DNA from: Phialocephala subalpina
Taxonomy: Eukaryota > Ascomycota > Leotiomycetes > Helotiales > Mollisiaceae
Reading direction: 5' to 3'
DNA length: 64,000 nucleotides
Assembly: GCA_900073065.1 (NCBI GenBank)
Contig: FJOG01000016.1
Span: 248,001 to 312,000, forward strand
Shown: one piece after another, positions 56,435 to 64,000 of the stretch
Layout of the letters: each line of letters opens with the position of its first letter
How positions within the stretch are numbered: the first letter of the stretch is position 1
The notes under the pieces: generated by a model
Database searches by the model: none
The model's input: only the letters and a program-made list of their open reading frames with translations
Told to the model about the DNA's origin: nothing
Made by a program: the position numbers and the translations under genes

Positions 56435-57087
56435 TCACGCAGTTGCAGTCTGTGCCGATGCTGGTTCCATCACTGTCTCAACATCAATCTTTGGCATGCT
56501 GGCACCGGTTCCGCCGAGGTCTGTCTGCCGGGCGCTGGGGTTTTTGGTGTAGTAATTCGAGATGGCTGACTTGATAGCATCCTCGGCGAGCATAGAGCAG
56601 TGAACTAAACGAATGTAAGTTGATGTTTGGACCACAAATTGGAAGACTTACGCTTCACAGGAGGTAGGCAAAGCTCCTTCGCAATATCTGTATTCCTCAC
56701 TCTACCAGCTTCCTCCAAAGTCATTCCCCGGACTAACTCCGTCATATATGATGACGAAGCAATGGCCGAACCACAGCCAAAGGTCTTGAATTTGACATCT
56801 GAGATGGTGTTGTTGGTCGGGTCCACTCGAATTTGCAGCTTCATGACATCGCCACAAGCTGGTGCTCCAACAAGCCCTGTACCGACATCTACATCGGCCT
56901 TTGACATGCTTCCAACATTTCGCGGTCGGGAGTAGTGGTCAAGGACCTTCTCGTGGTATTGCCGCCTGCCTTGAACAGCAACAGCTGGAGACAATTGTGC
57001 GACTGCAGGTCTTGTCGCAGTTCGTGCAGAGGCCGATAGCGCTCGTCCGGCGACACGGGGGGCGTTCAAAAGTGCTCTTCGATACAT
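56435..57087 (-). CDS. ISU1: Mitochondrial Fe-S cluster scaffold protein ISU1
   Basis: Scaffold on which the cysteine desulfurase Nfs1-Isd11 and frataxin assemble [2Fe-2S] clusters in the mitochondrial matrix. Exons 57087-56652 and 56604-56435 give 201 residues. The first ~40 residues are Arg/Ala/Ser-rich without acids (MYRRALLNAPRVAGRALSASARTATR), a typical presequence. The mature part starts YHEKVLDHYSRPRNVGSM. The three cluster cysteines are in GAPACGD, TFGCGSAIASSS and LHCSMLAEDAI, with the conserved Asp after the first. LPPVK, the binding site for the Hsp70 chaperone, is present. The C-terminal tail after NYYTKNP is longer than in yeast. Divergent from UBP14. Confidence 0.97.
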
Positions 57088-57733
57088 GTTGATAACGCAA
57101 GTGGTGGTGAGGTGTCGAAAAAGGATGGAAGGAATTGAATACGTGATCGATTTGGTTGAAGTTGTCAATCTCGTCGATGATTCGAATCGAAGTGTGGATG
57201 GAAACTCGAAGCAAAGCAGAAAATGGAGGTTCTGGGGCGTTTATGCGGATATGCCTCTGGCTATGACGAAAGCTTGCTAGCTCAATTCTCGTTGCTAATC
57301 AGATCCGATCTAGAAGCCGGGCTTTCTGTATCTCCGCACAGAGTGATCCACAAAAGACCGAGAACGGTGATGATTCGGTGGCGAGCGAGAGGAAGCTTCG
57401 TCACCAGGCACGTGTCAACGCGAAAGAAGCTCCCCAAGATTCAACACGGAGGGGACCAGTCGTGTGCGAACCTGGATGTCCCAGATACTGTGAGCGATTC
57501 TGGGATAGTACATACGGGAGCAGATGTCTGGTACTTTGCTTTGATTTTGTGCAGGATAGTTGATTCAAATAATCAAGTTGTTCTCTTCAAAATGGAAACT
57601 CGGATTTTGTTCAGTGTGGGGACGGGATCTGGCCTGAATGCTTCGTTTGAGCTTTGGAAGCACCCCGCGTTACAGCCTTCTTGCTCTTCTCCGACACAAC
57701 ATCAAAACAACACAACCACCACATCCAACAATC
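57088..57733. promoter_or_regulatory. Divergent promoter, ISU1 / UBP14
   Basis: About 650 bases between head-to-head genes. A CACGTG lies at 57409-57414, roughly midway. The plus-strand frame at 57223-57765 runs across the UBP14 start and is judged accidental. Confidence 0.45.
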
Positions 57734-60433
57734 ATGGCCTGCAAGCACGTAAATGCACCTGGTAGGTTGCAATCTAATATTTTCTCAAAGCTACTCGGGA
57801 AACCAATAAAATGCAACTACCTGCGGAGCCTCAGCCTTGAACGAGCCAGTGCCTGGATGAAGCTCTAGCTACTATGCCTATGCGCGTTCTAACTTGCTGG
57901 CATTACCTTGCCTGCACATACTATGTCATTTAGATCACAGCTGACAGCATTTTCAGAACTGCGTGTGCCAGGGCCAGTTCAGTCTGTCTATCGAGAGGAC
58001 TGCACACAGTGCTTCGACTCCATCGTAAGTCCCGCCACACCTGCCAAAGCCGGGGCCCATAGGGCGGGATACGAAATAAGGAGCTCGGTTTGGATATATA
58101 GATCTGACTCGGACATCTAGGACGACCCCACTGGTCTCGACGTCTGTCTTTACTGCTTTAACGGTGGCTGCACCGGACCTAGGCAGCATACTGCGCTTCA
58201 CTACGCCCTCAGAAGCCACCCTCTAGTACTCAACATCCGACGAACACGAAAGCATGTAGTGCGCGATGAGCCTCCTCAAAAGATGTCGAAGTTAGCTATT
58301 GCCGCGGAGACTGAGGCGGATCGATACGACTACGAAACGACGGTCAAGTGCTACGAATGCAATATCGACAATGTGGATAAATCAACTGGAAAGCTCTCCG
58401 CCGTCGTGGATGGAGTCATGAAGGCAAATACGTTCTCTAGACAAGAAGAGGTCAAGGCATGGGAGCTGGAGATGACAAGCTGCGAGCATATTCTTACACT
58501 CCAGCAAGAGCCTGCCCGAAAGATTGACTCGCAACTTCTTGGTCACTGCTCGCTTTGTGATCTCCAGGAAAATCTCTGGCTTTGTCTACAATGTGGTAAT
58601 CTTGGTTGTGGTCGCTCCCAATTCGGTGGCATTAAAGGAAATTCACATGGAGTGGAGCACAAGAATACAACTGGCCATGCAGTAGCTGTCAAGCTGGGTT
58701 CCATCACTCCTGAAGGTACCGCGGATGTATATTGCTATGCATGCGACGAGGAGCGAATTGATGAAGATCTCGGGAGTCACCTGGCCAATTGGGGTATCAT
58801 CCTTGCGGACCGCCAGAAGACAGAAAAGAGCTTGACCGAGATGAACGTCGAGCAGAACTTACGCTGGGAGTTCTCGATGACAGATGAAGCTGGAAGAGAG
58901 TATGAGAAGCTCTTCGGTGAAGGCTTAACAGGCTTGAAGAATTTGGGCAACAGCTGTTACCTGGCCAGCACGTTACAGTGCTTGTTCGCGTTGCCCCAGT
59001 TCAAGAAGCGTTATTACCTTCCTGAGTCCGACCTGCCAACCGTGGAGGATCCTGCTCAAGATCTTGAGACACAGATGCGAAAGGTAGCGGATGGACTACT
59101 TTCTGGCCGATACTCCAAACCCGACCCTGATGCTCTCCCTTCAGACAATTCTGATGGCAGTGCTTACCAAAGAGGACTGGCTCCAGCTATGACCAAGTAT
59201 CTCATTGGAAAAGGCCACGAGGAATTCGCGACGATGCGGCAGCAGGACGCATTTGAGTTCTTACTACACGTCTTCAAGCTCATCACCCGCTCCAAGCATA
59301 AGGCACCATTTCAAGATCCTACTCGAGCTTTTCGCTTTGTTATAGAGCAACGCCTGCAATGCCTGAATTGCAAGAAAGTACGATATCGTACTGACGAGCA
59401 AGACAATATCTCAGTCCCAGTACCCATCAAGAAGATCTCACAACCCGAAGGCACTTCAGACGAGGACAAGAAAGACGAGTACGAACCAGTCACCCTGAAA
59501 GCCTGCTTAGACGGTTTCACATCCGCCGAAATCGTCGAGCTCACCTGCGCAGCCTGTGGCAGCAAAGACGGCTTCTCAAAACGCTCACTCTTCAAAACCT
59601 TCCCCGAAGTCCTCGCTGTCAACGCCCGACGATTCAACATCATCAACTGGGTCCCCACCAAAGTTGACGTCCCCGTCGTCGTAGGTGATGAACCCTTCTT
59701 CCTCGACGACTACAAATCTCCCCGCCAGCAACCATCAGAAGAGCTTCTACCCGAAGATGCTTCCGAGAACAAGCCCTCTTTCGTACCGAATGAAACTGCT
59801 GTCCAACAACTCGAAGCCATGGGATTCCCACGTGTCCGTTGCGAGAAAGCACTTCACGCAACTGGAAACTCAGATGCCGACTCCGCCATGCAATGGCTCT
59901 TCGCCCACCTGGAAGACCCCAACATCGATTCCCCTCTTGATCTCCGGAGCTCCTCCGCAGCAGCAGCCAGCAGTGCCGATCCAGAGAAGATCGAGATGCT
60001 TGGCGCTATGGGTTTCGGTCCTCCACAAGCACGAAAGGCATTGAAGGAGACAGGAGGAGATATGGAGCGAGCTGTAGAGTGGCTATTCAGTCATCCTGAT
60101 GATATGGGAGGGGATGAGACTGCTGCTCCTGCTGCTGAGGGTGCGGCGAAGGAGGAACCTGGAAGTGGGGAGTTGCCGGCTAAGTTCCAGCTGGCTTCTA
60201 TTATTTGTCACAAGGGGGCTAGTATTCATGCTGGGTAAGTCTTCTCCTCCTTTGCAATATCAACTTTAGATCACTGATTGGAATACAGACATTACGTTGC
60301 ATTTATCCGCAAGCTTCTCGAGCGCGAGAGTTCCCCATCGTGGGTCCTCTACAATGACGAGAAAGTCGTCAAGGCCAACGATGTCGAGGAGATGAAGAAG
60401 TTTGCCTACGTTTATTTCTTCGAGCGACAGTAA
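57734..60433 (+). CDS. UBP14: Ubiquitin carboxyl-terminal hydrolase UBP14 (USP5/isopeptidase T)
   Basis: Disassembles free polyubiquitin chains in the cytosol. Exons 57734-57761, 57957-58024, 58121-60234 and 60289-60433 give 784 residues, the family length. Domains in order: a variant zinc finger (ELRVPGPVQSVYREDCTQCFDS..CLYCFNGGC), a ZnF-UBP (HCSLCDLQENLWLCLQCGNLGCGR..HGVEHKNTTGHAV), and the USP Cys box GLKNLGNSCYLASTLQCLF. Next come QQDAFEFLLHVF, the finger cysteines CLNCKK and CAACGS, and two UBA domains (VQQLEAMGFPRVRCEKAL, IEMLGAMGFGPPQARKAL). The His box is completed across the last intron (HAGHYVAFIRK), then YNDEKV. Catalytic Cys and His are intact. The start gives MACKHV, matching orthologues. 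The 3' end is 191 bases from the converging DUG1. Confidence 0.96.
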
Positions 60434-60624
60434 ATATGCACAAGCACAGGCCGGGTTGTGGGCGTAAAGGAGATTATGATAGAGACAAAAAAGTGGAGCG
60501 GATGCAGTCATTTCCAGAATCACAACATAGACGTGGGATCAGATGAATCAAGACAACAAAAGTATTCATGAGCAATGCTGCTGCGAATTCATTATTGTGA
60601 CATTGTCTCGTGATATCTCTATCT

Positions 60625-62361
60625 TTAACTAGTCATTGGCTCTTCTGCAACATAGTGCAGATATGCTCCTAGTAACTTGATACCTTCGATGTAGTTCTTC
60701 TTGTCGAGCTTCTCGTTGATAGAGTGAGCTGCGTCAGTTGAGCTACCCATTGGAAGAAGGAGAACATTCTTGCCGGTTGCTTGCTCAAATGTTAAGGTTA
60801 CGGGGATACTATATCACCGTCAGCATTTTCCCTCCCTATCCTGAGATGAATTGAGACTCACCTTCCACCTTCTCTGGTCAGATCTGGCTTCACACCCCAC
60901 ACACGTTCAGTAGCCTTCGCAGCCGCCGTAAAATTCCAATGCTTCGGACTAGCAACCCACCACTTCCCACTATGCTGCAACGTACAAATCAATTTATTCT
61001 TGCTCCCCAACTTCTTAAACTGCTCATCCACATACTTATACACCAACTTATCCACATCTTCCGGCTCCATATTCGGTACCGTGCGGATAGAGAATTTCCC
61101 GATGACTTTGGCGGGGATAACAGTCTTGGCTCCGGGTTGAGAGAAGGCGCCTTCGACGCCGTGGACGGAGAGAGAGGGGTAACGCCAGCGGGCCATGAGG
61201 GTCTTCTCTTTGTCGGGGTAGATGGAGGTGGTGCTGCCGAGGGATTCGTAGAGGTTGTCCATTGTGAATGCGATGTCGCCGTATAGAGCTTTCTCGTCAT
61301 CGGTGAGGGGAGCAACGAGTTCTGCGAGACCTGGGATTTGAATGTTGCCGTGTGTGTCGACTAAGCTGGCAAGTACTCGCATTAAATCGGTCATGGGCTC
61401 TTGTGCTGTACCGCCGAAAACACCGCTGTGGAGATCTTGGCCTGGGCCGGAGATCTCGACGGAGTAGTAACTGCAGCCTCGAAGACCGTAGGTCAAGCAT
61501 GGTTTCTCAGTTCCGAGCCAGTAGTTGTCTGATATACAGACCGCATCCGCATCAGCGAAGAATTTCTTGGCTTCAGCGTTGATAAAGTCGTCCAATCCTT
61601 CGGATCCATATTCTTCCATACCCTCAAAGCACATCAGAAGATTGACAGGGAACTCAACACCAGCCTTTTGGTGCGCTTCGATTGCGTTCAACCATCCAAG
61701 AACTGGTCCCTTGTCATCTGTGCTTCCACGACCGTACATTCGTCCTTTCGAATCGACTGTGAGCTCGAATGGCTCTGTGGCCCAGCCATCTTCCTTTCCT
61801 GCTGGTTGGACATCGTAGTGGCCGTAGACGAGGATTGTTCGCTTCTTTTTGTCGTTTCCGTATCGAGCAATTACGACTGGTGGGAGTTCGAGGTGTTCCT
61901 TCCCTGGCTGCTTACCTAATGGTCTCTGCTGAACTTCTGCACCAAGGGCAGTGAGTCTGCAGATGAATGTTAGTATTTGTAGATATCTCTCCGGTATATG
62001 TTGGATGTCTCGTGTCGTGTGGGACAAGGAGGCAGAGGGAAAATCGTTCTTACTCATCTGCGAGAAATTGTCCCATACGAACAACATCTGGTCGTCGCTC
62101 TTCATCTGCAGAGATGGAGGGGATAGCGACCGCCTTTCTCAATCTTTCAATGAAGTGGTCAGACAGAGTGTCTACCTGCTTGAAGTAGCCGTCTAATTGA
62201 GGAGCCATCTTCTGTGCTTGGTGTGACTTGATTGCCTCTGTCAAATATGTTCGTGATGGTTGTATTTGTATTCTGGACGTTCGTAGAAATGAAGGTGCCT
62301 GAAGATAAGCTACACGAGGCTTGCAGGTTGTGGTTCTTCTCAGGAATCTAGAGAGGAACAT
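60625..62361 (-). CDS. DUG1: Cys-Gly metallodipeptidase DUG1 (M20 family), two possible starts
   Basis: Cleaves Cys-Gly in glutathione degradation; a zinc-dependent cytosolic dipeptidase. Exons 62361-62054, 61956-60862 and 60808-60625. M20 residues are visible: the metal His and Asp in YGHYDVQPA, the bridging Asp in GRGSTDDKG, catalytic Glu pair in [11 protein letters not shown], the Asp in CISDNYWLG and the final His in [12 protein letters not shown]. From the ATG at 62208 ([13 protein letters not shown]) the product is 477 residues, close to the yeast enzyme. An in-frame ATG at 62361 adds 51 residues rich in Arg/Ser/Thr and free of acids for 40 residues ([20 protein letters not shown]), a likely mitochondrial presequence. 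Contexts favour leaky scanning: the first ATG has a weak flank, the second has A at -3 and G at +4. Confidence 0.94.
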
Positions 62362-63632
62362 GAGGGGAATGAGGCTGTCAACTTTGTGGATAGTGGGGTC
62401 TTACTCCTTCCTGTTTGGTTGGAAGATGAAGAAGCCAATCAGGAGCTTGGGCGAAAAAGCTTGGACCGTTTCTAACCGCGGGGTAAAATCACCTCACTTC
62501 GAGCTCTATGGTCCTAATAGCTGTTGACACACAAATTTTCTTTGGCTCTTGAATACTCAGCAAGAAGCCTTTTTATATCAATCCTCGTATTCGGGCCCAT
62601 CGTTTTGGTTAAGCCATTGAGCTGTCGTTCAAGTGTTAAAGCGCAAAGTCACGTGGAAGCCCCTCTCCAGAACTTCAAGGGGTGGAGAATGTCCTGCTTC
62701 AAAGCAGAATTTTCTTCAGTTTCGTTGCACGTCTCACTTCGTCAGCAATCTGTCAGAAGATCTTAGTGCTCTAAGCTTATCTCTATTTAGTCTAGCTTTA
62801 TGAATTGGACATTGCCCTTTTTTCTCCTCCATTGAGCTGGTTAGCAAGTATCCCTACGTCAAGAGGACAATCACAAATTTTTACTACATATCTCAACTCG
62901 ACGAGACTCTATTCCAAGGCTTTGGTTTCTTAAGAATGTCTCCTTTGGTGTAGCTCCTCTGTACTGACTTAGGATCTAGACTAAAGTACGTCTAGGCTTT
63001 GTAGCTGAAGGAGTTGAAAAAGCCTCTCCGGACTTGGGACATTACCTACTTTCGTTGCACAGCTCAGGTTGCGGCCCGCATCACTCTCCCTGGAGGCTAT
63101 AGTGCATCGGTCCTACCTCCTTTCAGTCTAGCTTTTCTGTGAATTCTTCATTTAAGGTGAGGAAGTTCAGAGAAATTCTTGCGTATAATGCACCAGGCAC
63201 AAGAGAACATTGATGGAGTTTCATTGCACATCTACGTTGGCGCTGAGTTAGTCTCAGTCCAACAAACATGCATCTTTTGGCCCTAGCTTGCTCTGAACTT
63301 GGCGACTGGGCCGATCAGCTTTGATGAGCATCCCAGCCTCAAGGGGACAACAACAAAGCTTCGTTGCGTGTCTCAAATCGGCGTAATTCCGACGGACTCT
63401 TTACGTGAAATCACTTAGAGCTTGAAGGATGAGTGATCAGCACAACCTGAACCACTGTACTAGTCTTAGCAACGCCCTCACAAAGGTCATCACACAGAGC
63501 AGCACAAATGGGACGCAAGCTTTAATTCCATATTTTGGGAGGAATTCAGTCTAAATATAAGGTCCATGCAAGCAAACATAAATACATAATCTATCCACTT
63601 AAACTCAATCCTTCAGTGATCACTCCACAACT
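62362..63632. other. Gene-free region with degenerate tandem repeats
   Basis: About 1.27 kb upstream of DUG1 without a supported gene. From about 62560 to 63420 it carries diverged tandem copies of a unit of roughly 140-170 bases, listed separately. Small frames at 62321-62527 and 62524-62766 (+) have no protein features. Confidence 0.5.
62560..63420. repeat. Degenerate tandem repeat, unit about 140-170 bp, ~5 copies
   Basis: A recurring block resembling TTCGTTGCACGTCTCA starts at 62721, 62880 (diverged), 63051, 63220 and 63360, that is, at spacings of 159, 171, 169 and 140 bases. Flanking motifs recur too: a TAGTCTAGCTTT-like element at about 62788 and 63126, and the block AGC..ATCCC..CGTCAAG(A/G)GGACAA before the copies at 62880 and 63360. 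The copies have many substitutions. There is no open frame through the array. Origin unknown: an old satellite-like array or debris of a repeated element. Confidence 0.6.
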
Positions 63633-64000
63633 CTACTTCCCCTTCTTCAAGTTACTCGACGATGGCTTCTTCTTAACCGCCTTGTCTGAACTCGAGGTTT
63701 TCTTTGGCTTCTCGTCACGGCCACGCTCACTTCCGGACTCGCTCTTCTTCTCTTTAGCTCGACTCTCTCTGATCGTCTTCACTTTCTCGCTTTGTTTGTC
63801 TCTGCGGCTCTGCTCGAGTTTCAGCTGTTCTGGAGTTGGGTAGATTGGTCCGTAACGTTTCCTTTTGCAGACGTCGACTTCTTTGTAACCCTTGGGAACT
63901 GATGACGTTTCGTTAGCACAAGCGATAGAAAATCTCGGGGTAGGATTGGGGGATTCAGAACTGATCTTCATCGGGTGACAGGTTCCGTCCTGGCAGCTGC
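63633..64000 (-). CDS. C-terminal part of a gene cut by the window edge
   Basis: An open frame runs from the right edge to TAG at 63633, with no stop before the edge; its 5' portion lies outside the window. The visible part includes cysteines (SCQDGTCHPM near the edge, IACANE, DVCKRKRYG), a short conserved-looking stretch VPKGYKEVDVCKRKRYGPIYPTPEQLKLEQ, then a Lys/Glu/Ser-rich tail ending in KKPSSSNLKKGK. An ATG at 63971 lies in frame but need not be the start. I do not recognise the family. Confidence 0.55.
   Translation of the reverse strand, partial: SCQDGTCHPMKISSESPNPTPRFSIACANETSSVPKGYKEVDVCKRKRYGPIYPTPEQLKLEQSRRDKQSEKVKTIRESRAKEKKSESGSERGRDEKPKKTSSSDKAVKKKPSSSNLKKGK

Noticed and set aside
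3631..57087. DRE2 and ISU1 as an Fe-S biogenesis cluster
   Set aside because: They are about 52 kb apart with many unrelated genes between; co-location is not meaningful.

Overview
The window is nuclear DNA of a filamentous ascomycete (Pezizomycotina; the gene set would fit Leotiomycetes, but that class assignment is only an impression). Evidence: many short introns of 45-70 nt with GT..AG ends and CTAAC-like branch points, eukaryotic housekeeping genes, a C2H2/fungal-type transcription factor and fungus-specific families. About 24 protein-coding loci are supported. I saw no tRNA, rRNA, CRISPR array or intact transposon. For most genes I worked out exon boundaries by hand, and the exon lengths sum to a whole number of codons.

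Layout. 0.1-7 kb: an SDR (-), a small STF2-like protein (-) whose ATG is split by an intron, the Fe-S factor DRE2 (+) and a second SDR (-). 7.7-18.3 kb looks accessory: a divergent intronless arginase-fold protein (-), a decayed Ca2+/H+ exchanger (-), a large disordered repeat/coiled-coil protein (-) and a damaged HExxH gene (+). 19-38 kb is dense housekeeping: GCD7 (eIF2B beta, -), NEM1 (+), the largest subunit of RNA polymerase III (+), neutral ceramidase (-), the splicing factor SPF27/Cwf7 (+), the PKA regulatory subunit (-) and a glycogen-binding-like domain protein (+). 40.3-43.8 kb is a C2H2 transcription factor (-), followed by a 4.3 kb gene-poor gap and RFT1 (+). 50-54 kb is gene-poor with one orphan ORF. 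54-62.4 kb holds DBP3 (-), ISU1 (-), UBP14 (+) and DUG1 (-). 62.6-63.4 kb carries a degenerate tandem repeat, and a partial gene (-) runs off the right edge.

The genes do not form a single pathway or cluster. Two act in Fe-S biogenesis (DRE2 cytosolic, ISU1 mitochondrial), but they lie 52 kb apart. Others serve translation (GCD7), RNA synthesis and processing (Pol III, SPF27, DBP3), lipid and membrane control (NEM1, ceramidase, RFT1), ubiquitin recycling (UBP14), glutathione turnover (DUG1) and cAMP signalling (PKA-R).

The most notable observations are: the intron-split start codon; an arginase-fold protein lacking three conserved histidines; two neighbouring genes with inactivating lesions; a one-nucleotide frame conflict in the otherwise intact Pol III gene; a dual-start DUG1 with a probable mitochondrial leader; and the ~160 bp degenerate repeat array. 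I did not find a convincing undescribed multi-gene system.
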